Source of the DNA: Oscillatoria nigro-viridis PCC 7112
GTDB taxonomy: Bacteria > Cyanobacteriota > Cyanobacteriia > Cyanobacteriales > Microcoleaceae
NCBI RefSeq assembly: GCF_000317475.1
Contig: NC_019729.1
Coordinates: 4,850,501-4,914,500, forward strand
DNA: 64,000 nt
Direction: 5' to 3'
The translations under genes and the position numbers were made by a program. The first letter of the stretch is position 1. Each line of letters opens with the position of its first letter. The notes under the pieces are model-generated. The model had not been told where the DNA came from. It saw only the letters and a program-made list of their open reading frames with translations, and did not search any database. Positions 31,988 through 40,837 of this stretch are shown here, one piece after another.

Positions 31988-32731
31988 ATGAAAATAATCA
32001 AGCAAACAGCAAGTGAATTAATCATTCAGACTCAAAGTATATTTGATTTTTGGTTCCCTAGTTGTTTATTCATGATATTTGGACTGATATCGCTGACTTT
32101 TGACTATCATGCAGCAAGTCTGAGCTGCCAGCGATTGCAGGCAAAACAAGGAAAGTGCCAGATTGTGCGATCGAATTTACTGGGGTCGAATATCAAAGAA
32201 ATTGAGCTTGCTTCTTTGCGGGGAGCTAAAGTTGAAAGATGCGGCTATAAAACCAGAGTTGTACTTTTGACTTCTGTTGGCAATGTTCCTTTCACTGCTA
32301 ACTCCCCTAATTGGGGAACCCAAGATGCTGTTGCTTCTGACATCAATTTTTTTGTTAAAAATGCAAAAAATCGATTGCTGCGCTTAAGCCAAGATGAGCG
32401 CTGGTTGGGATGGACAGGAGGCATATTTTTGCTCACAGGAATCGCAGCGATCGTCTTGAGAAATAATGAAACCTACAGCTTCGATGAAACTTTAAACACC
32501 TTGACTGTTAAACAGCGGGGTTTGTTGGCAAGTACAGTAATTCAATACTCTCTGTGCGAGATTTATGGCGTGGAAGTCGATCGCACAGAAGATCGGGGTA
32601 ATGACATTTGGTACGAAGTCAGACTGTTAGCTTGTGGAGGTTCTCGCATCTCCCTACCCCGCACGATGAACCCATACCAGCAAGCAAAAATCGCCAAAGC
32701 GATTAACAACTATCTGCACCAGCAAAAATAA
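31988..32731 (+). CDS. Membrane protein of unknown function (PH-like, two-helix hairpin twice)
   Basis: 247 residues, preceded by AAGGTGAGA. Hydrophobic segments lie at about residues 22-38 (FWFPSCLFMIFGLISLTF) and 139-156 (WTGGIFLLTGIAAIVLRN). After each comes a beta-rich stretch of similar layout (CQRLQAKQGKCQIVRSNLLG and YSFDETLNTLTVKQRGLLAS), so the protein looks like two tandem copies of a membrane hairpin plus PH-like beta domain. The same type is found as hypothetical proteins in cyanobacteria. Function unknown. No close neighbours on its strand. Confidence 0.6.
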   Translation: MKIIKQTASELIIQTQSIFDFWFPSCLFMIFGLISLTFDYHAASLSCQRLQAKQGKCQIVRSNLLGSNIKEIELASLRGAKVERCGYKTRVVLLTSVGNVPFTANSPNWGTQDAVASDINFFVKNAKNRLLRLSQDERWLGWTGGIFLLTGIAAIVLRNNETYSFDETLNTLTVKQRGLLASTVIQYSLCEIYGVEVDRTEDRGNDIWYEVRLLACGGSRISLPRTMNPYQQAKIAKAINNYLHQQK

Positions 32732-32784
32732 CCAAAAATAGCCGATCGCGATTAACCCGATTTCTCAAGGTTGCGGACTTACGC

Positions 32785-32852
32785 AGAAACCGGGTTTTTC
32801 ACCAAAATCTCTTCTAGAGTGCCATCGCTTCCGTTATAAAAACCCGGTTTCT
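32785..32852. repeat. AAACCGGGTTTTT hairpin element
   Basis: GAAACCGGGTTTTTCACC...ATAAAAACCCGGTTTC, between two convergent genes. Confidence 0.7.
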
Positions 32853-32911
32853 TTGGTATCAAGTGCGAAACTCGCGGGTGGAAACTCATCATCTAAAAAG
32901 CGAACAATCGT

Positions 32912-34300
32912 TCATTTTTTAGGTTCTTTCAACTTCCAACCTGGTTTGACAACTTGCCGGGAACGGGCAATTACTAAACCGTCATTCGGCACATCTTCTG
33001 TCACCACAGAACCCGCCGCTACAGTAACATTTTCCCCCAAAGTTATCGGTGCAACCAGCACGCTGTTAGAACCCGTTTTACTCCGATCGCCTATTTGAGT
33101 TTTGTGCTTGTTTTTTCCGTCATAATTCGCTGTAATTGTCCCAGCACCGATGTTGACTTTTTCTCCCAAAGTCGCGTCGCCTAAATAAGACAAGTGAGCA
33201 ACATTAGTTCGATCGCCTAGTTGAGTATTTTTCAATTCTACAAAATTGCCGATGCGGCAGTTCGCCCCAACTTCTGCGTGTCCCCGCAAGTGTGCGTAAG
33301 GGCCAATTCGCGAATTTTCAGCAACCATACTGTCAGAAACCACCGAATAAAGCACAGTCACATTTTCCGCAATCTGACTGTTTTCGATCAAACTGCCGGG
33401 GCCGATGCGACTCCCAGAGGCGATCGAAGTGTTTCCCCGCAAGTGAGTTTGCGGTTCAATTACCACATCCGGCTGCAACTCTACGGTATCGTCGATGGTG
33501 ATGCTGTTGGGATCTAGCAGCGTCACTCCCGCCGTCATCCACTTGTCCTTGATCCGCGTTTGCAAAATATCGCAAGCTGTAGCTAAATGTTTGCGATCGT
33601 TAATTCCCAATATTTCTTGATAATCTTCCACATCCACCGCCATCACCGGACTGAGGAAATTTACCGTATCAGTTAGATAATATTCTTTTTGGTCATTATC
33701 TGCCTTCAATTCTGGCAAAATTTTCTCTAAATCCGGCCAGTGAAAGCAGTAAACACCTGCATTAATGCGGTGATTTTGCTTTTGAGCTTGTGTGCAGTCC
33801 CGGTCTTCGACAATTTGCTCGACTAAGTTTTGACTGTCGGTAAATACTCGCCCGTAGCCTTGGGGATTAGGCAAATTAGCTGTCAATAAAGTAGCAGAGT
33901 TTTGGTGCTGTTGGTGAATGGCAATCAATTGTTTGATAGTTTCTGCCCTCAGCAAAGGTACATCCCCATTTAAGACGAGCAAGTCTCCTTTAAATCCCTC
34001 TAAGTGAGGCAGCAATTGTTGGATGGCATGACCTGTCCCCAATTGTTCGGTTTGTTCGACAAATTCTAGGGGAGGAGATTGAGGATTTTTCCCTGATTTT
34101 TCTTGACCTCGAATCAGGGATTCTTTAACGAGTTCGCCTCGATAACCGACGATGACAAGCCGCCTGGTAATTTGAATTTCTTGACAACTTTGGAGGACTC
34201 GCTCCACTAGCGATCGACCGCCCAATTCGTGTAGAACTTTAGGCAAGTCAGATTTCATGCGCGTGCCGCGTCCAGCCGCTAAAATTGCTATTGCTACCAT
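32912..34300 (-). CDS. glmU: Bifunctional UDP-N-acetylglucosamine pyrophosphorylase / glucosamine-1-phosphate N-acetyltransferase
   Basis: 462 residues, full length. The N-terminal uridyltransferase signature [20 protein letters not shown] (residues about 7-26) and LNGDVPLL come first, then the Asn-Ala-Gly RINAGVYCF. The C-terminal left-handed beta helix carries repeated hexapeptides ([38 protein letters not shown]) and the conserved [11 protein letters not shown]. It makes UDP-GlcNAc for peptidoglycan and lipopolysaccharide. Single gene. Its start lies next to about 480 bases of non-coding DNA before the gene at 34779. Confidence 0.96.
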   Translation of the reverse strand: MVAIAILAAGRGTRMKSDLPKVLHELGGRSLVERVLQSCQEIQITRRLVIVGYRGELVKESLIRGQEKSGKNPQSPPLEFVEQTEQLGTGHAIQQLLPHLEGFKGDLLVLNGDVPLLRAETIKQLIAIHQQHQNSATLLTANLPNPQGYGRVFTDSQNLVEQIVEDRDCTQAQKQNHRINAGVYCFHWPDLEKILPELKADNDQKEYYLTDTVNFLSPVMAVDVEDYQEILGINDRKHLATACDILQTRIKDKWMTAGVTLLDPNSITIDDTVELQPDVVIEPQTHLRGNTSIASGSRIGPGSLIENSQIAENVTVLYSVVSDSMVAENSRIGPYAHLRGHAEVGANCRIGNFVELKNTQLGDRTNVAHLSYLGDATLGEKVNIGAGTITANYDGKNKHKTQIGDRSKTGSNSVLVAPITLGENVTVAAGSVVTEDVPNDGLVIARSRQVVKPGWKLKEPKK

Positions 34301-34778
34301 TGTGAGATCGAGTTATTTGCTATAAAAACTTGAATATTGACTAAATGATGATATCACTCGCTGTCCGCCGATGGCACTGCGATCGCACAAATTTTTCATC
34401 TAAACTTTCTCATCTCGCATCCGCGCGATCGAGGTTTTTTCCAGACGGATGCTGGTTGTAGGCGCGATGCTTGCAACATCTCGACTGGCGCGCCCGGTAT
34501 CAAAAACCTGGTTGCAGCAGCAGTATTTGGCGGCCGGTCGAAAAAACTTGCATTCCTCATTACAAACCTGAGTTCGTTTGGGAGTAAGGACTGCGAGTCT
34601 TTTCCCAAGGGCTCGGAGGGGGAGCGAGAGTGATAATTTGCATCTTAGGGCTGGGATTTGCCACGATACATTATACTATTTGTTGAATTTCAGTTAGGTT
34701 GTTTTCAACTTTAAAAAACTATTTCTGACTTGTTCATTCCTTCTGCCTTCTACCTTCTGCATTATCAGGTGTCCAGCT
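34301..34778. other. Intergenic region between glmU and the next divergent gene
   Basis: 478 bases. A minus-strand 70-codon frame (34396-34608) has no start support and no domain. Promoters for both divergent genes must lie here, but I cannot place them. A CTTCTGCCTTCTACCTTCTG heptamer-like stretch precedes the 34779 gene. Confidence 0.35.
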
Positions 34779-35789
34779 ATGACAGAGCTTAATTTTCAGG
34801 AACTTGCCAAGCAGGGAAATCTCGCCACTGCGATCGCATCTTGGCTAAACAGCCAGTTGCAATCTGAAGGCATCACGGCCTCGGCAAATCTCGACGGCGA
34901 CTGTTTGGATGTAATTCTTGAGGCCGAGCAGGTACCCATAGAAAATACCTTAGTTGATTTTGTTCGCACCGAGCTGACGAATTTGCAGCCGGATTCGATT
35001 CGCAAAGTGAAGGTTGAGGGCCGAGAAAGCGGTCAGATTGCTGCTGCTTGGAGTCAAGAGTTTAGTTTGGAAAACAGCAATTTTGAACAACAGAGCTTTG
35101 CAGGAGAAGCTGTACCAAATACTGCTGTTGCTAATATGGACGATCGCATGGAGAACAATTTTGAGCAGGAAAAACCGCCGGAACTTGCTGCATTTGAGAA
35201 CCGACTGCGATCGACTTTCATTGTAGTCGGGCTAGTAACGGGTATGTTGGCGATCGCGGTGGTGGCGTTTGTCGGTAAAATTTTGAACCAGCCGACAGCA
35301 AATGCGGGGAATAATACCGATGAAACAGCAAATTTAGCAACTCCACCGGATACTGCTCCAGATACTTTTCGAGAAGCCGTTAACAGCGCGCTCAAAGCAG
35401 CAGAATTGGGGCGAGTGGCAAAAACCAAGGAAGATTGGACGATAGTTACCGATCGTTGGCAAGAAGCCGTCTCATTAATGAGAAGAGTACCAGTGTCTAG
35501 CCCCAACCATCAACTAGCTCAAGCAAAAGTAATCGAGTATCAGAAATATCTGCTTTACGCTCAAGAAGCCGCAGTAACTCCCCCTCTGCCAACTCCAACT
35601 CCCGCACCAGCCGAAAAATTACCTTCGGAAAAATCAACTCCTAAAAAATCCAATTCGCCCAAAGAAACTTCGGAAAAAGCAACTCCTAAAAAATCCAATT
35701 CTGAAAATAGAGCTTCTGAGAAAGCAACTTCTAAGAAATCTCCTTCCGACAAAAAAGAAGAACCAGAGAAAAAATCTCCTTCTAGATAA
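34779..35789 (+). CDS. Single-pass membrane protein with Lys/Ser-rich tail
   Basis: 336 residues. The N-terminal 80 residues (FQELAKQGNLATAIASWLNS, ending RKVKVEGRESGQIAAAW) are a conserved cyanobacterial globular domain of unknown function. A transmembrane segment follows at about 145-168 (FIVVGLVTGMLAIAVVAFVG), then a helical region (NSALKAAELGRVAKTKEDW...) with the layout of a coiled helix pair. The tail from about 275 is low complexity (repeats of SEKATPKKSNSE, KKSPSDKKEE), very basic. Perhaps a membrane-linked adaptor. It lies 25 bases before the rhodanese gene and is likely co-transcribed. Confidence 0.65.
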   Translation: MTELNFQELAKQGNLATAIASWLNSQLQSEGITASANLDGDCLDVILEAEQVPIENTLVDFVRTELTNLQPDSIRKVKVEGRESGQIAAAWSQEFSLENSNFEQQSFAGEAVPNTAVANMDDRMENNFEQEKPPELAAFENRLRSTFIVVGLVTGMLAIAVVAFVGKILNQPTANAGNNTDETANLATPPDTAPDTFREAVNSALKAAELGRVAKTKEDWTIVTDRWQEAVSLMRRVPVSSPNHQLAQAKVIEYQKYLLYAQEAAVTPPLPTPTPAPAEKLPSEKSTPKKSNSPKETSEKATPKKSNSENRASEKATSKKSPSDKKEEPEKKSPSR

Positions 35790-35814
35790 TGTTAAACTAT
35801 AGATTTGAAGAATT

Positions 35815-36639
35815 ATGACTGACAACACTTTAATCGTTTCTCCTGAATGGTTGGCCACCCATACCGACAATCCGCAAGTTGTAATCATTGACTGTCGTTT
35901 TTCCCTGGCCGACCCGGAATTGGGACAAAAACAATATCAAGAAAGTCACATTCCGGGAGCTTCCTATTTAGATTTAAACCGCGATCTCGCCAGTTCAGTC
36001 GGCAAACACGGCGGTAGACATCCGCTGCCAAATATTGAAGAATTAGCTGATAAATTGAGCGCGATCGGCATTAATTCACCTGAAACTTTAGTCGTCGCCT
36101 ATGACGATTCGCGGCTGGCCTTTGCAGCTCGTTTGTGGTGGCTGCTGCGATATATGGGACACAGCAAAGTGGCTGTGTTAGACGGCGGTTTCAGCGCATG
36201 GAAAGCGGCGGGCTATCCGGTAACAAGTATTTTGCCAGACCCCCGCGAGGGTAAATTTATTGCTCGCTTGCAGCAGGATTTGGCGGTAGATATTGAGGCG
36301 GTAAAAGAGCGTAAAGACTTGCCGGGACAAGTTTTGGTTGATTCGCGAGAAAGCGAGAGATATGAAGGTTTGCGGGAGCCGATCGACCCCATTGCAGGTC
36401 ACATTCCGGGTGCGGTTAACTATCCTTGGCAAGGGGTGACGGATGAAACTGGAAAAGTGCGATCGGCATCCGAACAAAAACAGCGGTGGACAGAATTAGA
36501 AAAAGCTGAAGAAATTATTGTTTATTGCGGTTCCGGGGTGACGGCTTGCGTTAATTTACTGTCTTTAGAAATCGCCGGAATTCCCGATGCTAAACTTTAT
36601 GTCGGTAGCTGGAGTGACTGGTGTTCTTATCAGTTGTAG
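35815..36639 (+). CDS. sseA: Thiosulfate / 3-mercaptopyruvate sulfurtransferase (two rhodanese domains)
   Basis: 274 residues with two rhodanese domains. The N-terminal inactive domain has DCRFSLADPELGQKQYQESH and HIPGASYLDLNRDLA. The C-terminal catalytic domain has DSRESERYEG, AGHIPGAVNYPWQ and the active-site loop YCGSGVTACVN, with the persulfide-forming Cys. The CGSGVTA loop is typical of 3-mercaptopyruvate-type enzymes. It transfers sulfur to cyanide, thiols or acceptor proteins in the cytoplasm. Start ATG 35815 follows the previous gene closely. Symbol by family, not by experiment. Confidence 0.9.
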   Translation: MTDNTLIVSPEWLATHTDNPQVVIIDCRFSLADPELGQKQYQESHIPGASYLDLNRDLASSVGKHGGRHPLPNIEELADKLSAIGINSPETLVVAYDDSRLAFAARLWWLLRYMGHSKVAVLDGGFSAWKAAGYPVTSILPDPREGKFIARLQQDLAVDIEAVKERKDLPGQVLVDSRESERYEGLREPIDPIAGHIPGAVNYPWQGVTDETGKVRSASEQKQRWTELEKAEEIIVYCGSGVTACVNLLSLEIAGIPDAKLYVGSWSDWCSYQL

Positions 36640-36660
36640 GGTGCAGGAGCGAGATGATTG

Positions 36661-36688
36661 TGGACTGTTGACTGTTGACTGTTGACTG
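36661..36688. repeat. ACTGTTG heptamer array
   Basis: Four units of GACTGTT just after the rhodanese gene. Confidence 0.8.
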
Positions 36689-36734
36689 TAAGTTGTATGG
36701 TAGCCGGCATTCCTGTCAACTTAACGTTAAACCC

Positions 36735-36862
36735 TCAGTCCGGCGGCCGTTGAAACAAGAGCCTCAAAGCGAAAGTCCTCGCTTTGAGGACTAATGAGTT
36801 CTTCAGTCCTCTTTGAGAGGACTTTAGCTATGAGACAGGGAATTTATTCCCTGGCGGACTGT
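36735..36862 (-). repeat. GTCCGCCGGG palindromic miniature element (copy 2)
   Basis: Inverted relative to 3727-3877, with the same modules: AGTCCGCCAGGGAATAA, CCCTGTCTCATAGCTAAAG, AGTCCTCTCAAAGAGGACT, AGTCCTCAAAGCGAGGACT. Confidence 0.7.
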
Positions 36863-36936
36863 TGGGTCAGCGGGAGGACGGGCGGACTAAAAGCTTAAGT
36901 TGACACCAATAGGTAGCGGGTAATCATTTCGACTGG

Positions 36937-36985
36937 CATCTTGCACCCTTCTCAAGAAAAGGCTAATGGACAATGGTGCAAGATG
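36937..36985. repeat. Deleted CATCTTGCACC...GGTGCAAGATG element
   Basis: Only the outer inverted ends of the AACAGGC family remain (CATCTTGCACC and GGTGCAAGATG) with 27 bases between them. Confidence 0.7.
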
Positions 36986-37055
36986 TCAGTTTCGGCGCAC
37001 ATCAATGTAGTTGTAAGGTGCGCGCTGTGCACCTTACGGCGAATTAAATAATACC

Positions 37056-38528
37056 CTAAAAATCAAAATAAATATAAGGCAAACCCCCTTCGGGAGCCAA
37101 CACCCAAACCGCATACAAACAAAGCGGCACTAACACCAATTTCAGCGGCCAATTTAACTCCAATTTCAAACCCCGACTCAACGCATAATTCCCCAGCATC
37201 GCTGCAGCCAAAGCCACCAACATCCAAGTTAAATGCACTCTTTCCAAACCCAAAGCTTCTACATAAACTTTCTCAGCAAACTGCACGTCAGCAGTGTGTC
37301 CCCACAAATGCGAAATCGCCCATCCAGAATCCTTTAAATCGGGAAGGCGGAAAAATATCCAACTACCAAAAACCATCGCCTGAGTCAACAGCCAACCGAT
37401 CGCAATACCGATCGGATTTTCCCACAAAAACTCGATCCGCCACCGCTTAAACAGCACATCAGTCAGCCTGTGAACCGCCAAAGCTAAACCGTGTAAACCC
37501 CCCCACACAATAAATCCCCAAGCTGCCCCGTGCCAAATTCCCGCAATTAACATGACGATCGACAAATTGAGACAAGTGCGCCACAAACCGACTCGCGAAC
37601 CCCCCAAAGGAAAATACAAATAATTGCGTAGCCAATCGCCTAAAGTCATGTGCCAGCGTCGCCAAAAATCAGCTATGCTGGCACTAAAATAAGGAAAATC
37701 AAAATTTGGCGGCAAATACCAACCCAGCAGCAAAGCAGTACCGCGCGCCATATCAACATAGCCGCTAAAATCGAGATAAAGTTGCAGCCCGTAAGCAAAA
37801 ATAGCCAGCCACAAATCCTCGCTACCCGCCCGCTGCAAGTTGGTAAAACTTAAATCGACATAAATTCCCAAGTTATCTGCGAAAAGACCTTTTTTTACTG
37901 CACCGAAGGCGATCGTCCAAAGTCCCTCAGAAATGCGATCGGGCGTCGGAAATTGCTGGGTTTTCAGTTGATAGATCAAGTTGTGATACCGAGTAATCGG
38001 GCCGGAAATCAGTTTCGCGAAAAACAACTTGTAAGCAGCAAAGTGCAGCAGCGAAGTAGCAGCAGGCGCGCCTCGGTACACGTCAATCAAATAAGCAATG
38101 CACTCAAAGCAAAAGAAACTCAATCCCAGGGGTGCGATGACGTGACTTTTCACCCAGCCAGCACCGTCGATAGCTAAATGCCAATTGAACAAAGTGCCGA
38201 TCGAACTCAATAAAAAAGGCACATACTTAAAGCCCAGAAGCAGCAACACATTCAGGCAGATGCCTATCCACAGCAGCAACAAACGGCGGCGGTTCCAAGA
38301 TTCATTAGCAATCCGCCAATCCAGAGGTTCCCCAATCGCCATCGCCAAGTAATAATTAAACAAAGCACCGACTAACAGCAGAGGAATGTACCAAATTTGC
38401 AGCGAAGCGTAAAATATTAAACTACCCGCCAACATGATGAACAGCCGCCACCACTGCAGCGGAACCAACCAGTAAGCTGCGAACAAAACTAACAGAAACA
38501 GGGCATATTGAAGGGAGATGAAAGTCAT
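37056..38528 (-). CDS. MBOAT-family O-acyltransferase (AlgI-like)
   Basis: 490 residues, with about ten hydrophobic segments. The MBOAT signature is intact: FFCFECIAYLIDVYRG, then LYLDFSGYVDMARGTALLLG, then PNFDFPYFSASIADFWRRWH and IAGIWHGAAWGFIVWGGLHG with the catalytic His in WHGAAW. AlgI-type proteins O-acetylate exopolysaccharides across the inner membrane. Here the substrate is unknown; a surface polysaccharide is likely. No AlgJ/DHHW partner gene is adjacent. Single gene on the minus strand. Confidence 0.9.
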   Translation of the reverse strand: MTFISLQYALFLLVLFAAYWLVPLQWWRLFIMLAGSLIFYASLQIWYIPLLLVGALFNYYLAMAIGEPLDWRIANESWNRRRLLLLWIGICLNVLLLLGFKYVPFLLSSIGTLFNWHLAIDGAGWVKSHVIAPLGLSFFCFECIAYLIDVYRGAPAATSLLHFAAYKLFFAKLISGPITRYHNLIYQLKTQQFPTPDRISEGLWTIAFGAVKKGLFADNLGIYVDLSFTNLQRAGSEDLWLAIFAYGLQLYLDFSGYVDMARGTALLLGWYLPPNFDFPYFSASIADFWRRWHMTLGDWLRNYLYFPLGGSRVGLWRTCLNLSIVMLIAGIWHGAAWGFIVWGGLHGLALAVHRLTDVLFKRWRIEFLWENPIGIAIGWLLTQAMVFGSWIFFRLPDLKDSGWAISHLWGHTADVQFAEKVYVEALGLERVHLTWMLVALAAAMLGNYALSRGLKLELNWPLKLVLVPLCLYAVWVLAPEGGLPYIYFDF

Positions 38529-38572
38529 ACCATTTTAGATTTTAGATTTGAGATTTTAGATTTTAGATTTGG
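38525..38572. repeat. ATTTTAG/ATTTGAG heptamer array
   Basis: Six 7-base units starting at the MBOAT start codon region (GTCATACCATTTTAGATTTT). It displaces any ribosome site of that gene to within a few bases. Confidence 0.7.
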
Positions 38573-38882
38573 GAAGGGCTTATGTTGTATGGGTTGGGGT
38601 TGCGGGCCTGCTGTTGCATTGTTTTTATTAATCGAGACTTTGCTAAGAACGAGATTTATCAGGGATTTTAGCCGATCGCCTACACGAAAACAGGCTCTCG
38701 GTAAGTCCCTACTATATAGTCGGCCACTGAGAACTGCTATATTTTACAGCACAAAGGTTAAATTCTGTTGCAAATCAAATAAATCTTGCCTGCTCTAAAT
38801 TAGCTCTCTTACGAAGAATATAAAATTCTGTGGAAAAAAATATAATTATCTCTCTTTTGTCACTTCGGGCGAGAGTATAGCG

Positions 38883-38944
38883 GTAGGGTGCGTCGCTCAT
38901 TGATAGTCGTAAATAATCAGAATTCTGGCGGCGACGCACCCTAC
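38883..38944. repeat. Inverted repeat GTAGGGTGCGTCGC
   Basis: Perfect 14-bp arms 38883-38896 and 38931-38944, loop 34 bases. Part of a repeat family also glimpsed as GACGCACCCTAC at 58753-58766. The rest of 38573-39078 shows nothing else. Confidence 0.75.
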
Positions 38945-39078
38945 TTTAATTAGAATAGGATTAGGATAATAATCTCTACCGAAAGTTACAGAAGAGGGTT
39001 ATGTTCGCAGCATCGGACTTCATTCCTCAAAAGCTACAATTCCTGATATCGTTTCCCTTCGCATCGGAATAATATTTT

Positions 39079-39293
39079 TTATCGTGCAGCCTTAGCATCC
39101 CGCACAGCAAAAAAGTGATGTAACCCAAAATGTTTTGAATTCATCACGATAGCAGGTATTTGACAAGTAGTTCGATCGCATTTCAACCCTTGAAAAACCT
39201 CAAATTCGGTCAGATCGGGTATCGTAATGTCGATAAAAATTGCGATCGGTTGCTCAAAGAGCCGCCGATCGCAAATTTGCAGCACGGTGGGGG
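39079..39293 (-). pseudogene. Displaced C-terminal part of the kinase receiver domain
   Basis: Reads VLQICDRRLFEQPIAIFIDI then TIPDLTEFEVFQGLKCDR and IPAIVMNSK: the phospho-acceptor Asp, the PD..EFEVF signature and beta strand 4 of a response-regulator receiver. It is one base out of frame with the kinase gene before it. Removing one base from the run of five G (plus strand 39289-39293) restores a continuous receiver domain. Hence it is the broken tail of the gene at 39254-40837, or a sequencing slip. Confidence 0.8.
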
Positions 39294-40837
39294 TTTATAT
39301 CGCAGTACAATGACTTTCTGCCAGCAAGTTTTTCAGCAAATACCGAAAAACTATCTTCATCCTCCCCAATCAAAACTTTTGCTGCTGAATCCGCCGCTGG
39401 CGATCGCCCGGAACCCCGCAAGCTACGAGAATTTGCGCTTGCCAGCGGTATTTCATCTCCCTTAGCAGCGGACATATCCAAAGGGTTTTCTTCCTCTCCA
39501 GGATACAGAATCGGCAGCGTGACAAAAAAAGTCGAACCCACTCCGGGCGAACTTGTGATTTCAATGCTTCCCCCTAGAAATTCCGCCAGTTTTTTGCACA
39601 GAGACAATCCCAATCCCGTGCCTTTGACGCCCTTCTGCAAGGGATTTTCTATTTGGACAAATTCTTCAAAAATCCGCCTTTGGTCGGCTGGGGGAATGCC
39701 GATGCCCGTATCTGCTACTGAAAAAGTAACTGTTCCCTCATCTCCTATTTCCGCAGCAACTCTAACTTCACCTGCTTCGGTAAATTTGAGGGCATTAGAA
39801 ACCAGATTTCGCAAAATCTGAGAAACTTTTCCCTCGTCGGTTGTGAGGATTGGAAGTTCGAGAGGATCTTCAAAAATTAGAGAAACGGCAGAGTTTGGTG
39901 GAAGCAGGGGGCGCATCATTCCTCGCAGGGCGCTGAACAAATCTTCGACTTCAAAATCAGCCAAACGAACAGTTAGTTTTCCGGCTTCCACTTTTGCTAA
40001 ATCTAATGAGTCGTTGACAAGTTCTGCGAGAGACTCGGCGGCTTTGTAAATGTAATTTACTTGCTTTTCCTGTTCGGATGAAAGTTCTCCGTCGAGGCGA
40101 TTTAACAATATTTCCGAAAGGCTCATAATTGCCGTTAGCGGAGTGCGAAACTCGTGGCTCATATTGGAGAGAAAGCTGGTTTTGAGTTCGCCCTCTCGCC
40201 GGAGAGATTCGGCCTTATCGTTCAATTCAGCGTAAAGTGCCAGGACTCCGCGATTGGTATCTTCTAGTTGTTGATTTAATTGTACGAGTTCTTCTTGACG
40301 CTGGCGGAGTTCGTCTAAAGTACGCAGTAATTCTTGATTTTGCTGCTGAATTTCAGCATAGGGATCTTCGGGAATTTGGCGCGCTAGTTTGTCAACTAAT
40401 TGATTTAGTTCGATCGCACTCAGCGCCGGCATATGTTTGGAAAACTGTTTAATTAATTGTACAGCCGTTCCGCGATCGGGCCGAGAGTCGATTTGCACTT
40501 CGTCCATCAACCGTTTAGCTGCTGCTAAACCGAGTCCCGCGCCTGTTTGCGATCGAAAATTGGGGCTTAACACAGTCGCTAAATCAGCAATTCCCGGCCC
40601 CGTGTCGGAAATCCGAGTCCGAAAAATTTGGGGCGATTCCCCTTCCACAATGAATTCTACTTTGCCGCCGCCTGCATATTTGAAAGCATTGCGGGCAATT
40701 TCGGAAACTGCTGTGGCGATGCGGGTTTGTACTTGGGAATCGAATCCCAGCCATGCGGCAATTTGGCGAGCTCTTTGGCGTACTTGTACGATGTCTTGTT
40801 CAAAACGGACTTCCGTCGTCAGGATTGGGTAACTCAC
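39254..40837 (-). CDS. Hybrid histidine kinase with N-terminal RsbT/RsbW-like ATPase (receiver frameshifted)
   Basis: 527 residues as read. Residues about 1-130 are an RsbT/RsbW-type ATPase (N box SEIARNAFKYAGG, then ISDTGPGI and GAGLGLAAAKRLMDE). Residues 160-215 are a coiled coil. HisKA has H228 in NMSHEFRTPLTAIMS, and HATPase_c has N348, DTGIGIP and GTGLGLSLCKKL. A receiver begins at 488 (VLIGEDED) and is cut by a frameshift to end RAANLRSAAL; its remainder is at 39079-39293. It overlaps the preceding phosphatase gene by 4 bases (GTGA/ATGA type), so the two are co-translated. As last gene of the stressosome-like operon it is a candidate output of the RsbRST complex. Confidence 0.88.
   Translation of the reverse strand: MSYPILTTEVRFEQDIVQVRQRARQIAAWLGFDSQVQTRIATAVSEIARNAFKYAGGGKVEFIVEGESPQIFRTRISDTGPGIADLATVLSPNFRSQTGAGLGLAAAKRLMDEVQIDSRPDRGTAVQLIKQFSKHMPALSAIELNQLVDKLARQIPEDPYAEIQQQNQELLRTLDELRQRQEELVQLNQQLEDTNRGVLALYAELNDKAESLRREGELKTSFLSNMSHEFRTPLTAIMSLSEILLNRLDGELSSEQEKQVNYIYKAAESLAELVNDSLDLAKVEAGKLTVRLADFEVEDLFSALRGMMRPLLPPNSAVSLIFEDPLELPILTTDEGKVSQILRNLVSNALKFTEAGEVRVAAEIGDEGTVTFSVADTGIGIPPADQRRIFEEFVQIENPLQKGVKGTGLGLSLCKKLAEFLGGSIEITSSPGVGSTFFVTLPILYPGEEENPLDMSAAKGDEIPLASANSRSLRGSGRSPAADSAAKVLIGEDEDSFSVFAEKLAGRKSLYCDINPHRAANLRSAAL

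Noticed and set aside
34396-34608. 70-codon minus-strand frame upstream of glmU
   Set aside because: No domain or ribosome site; DNA around it looks non-coding.
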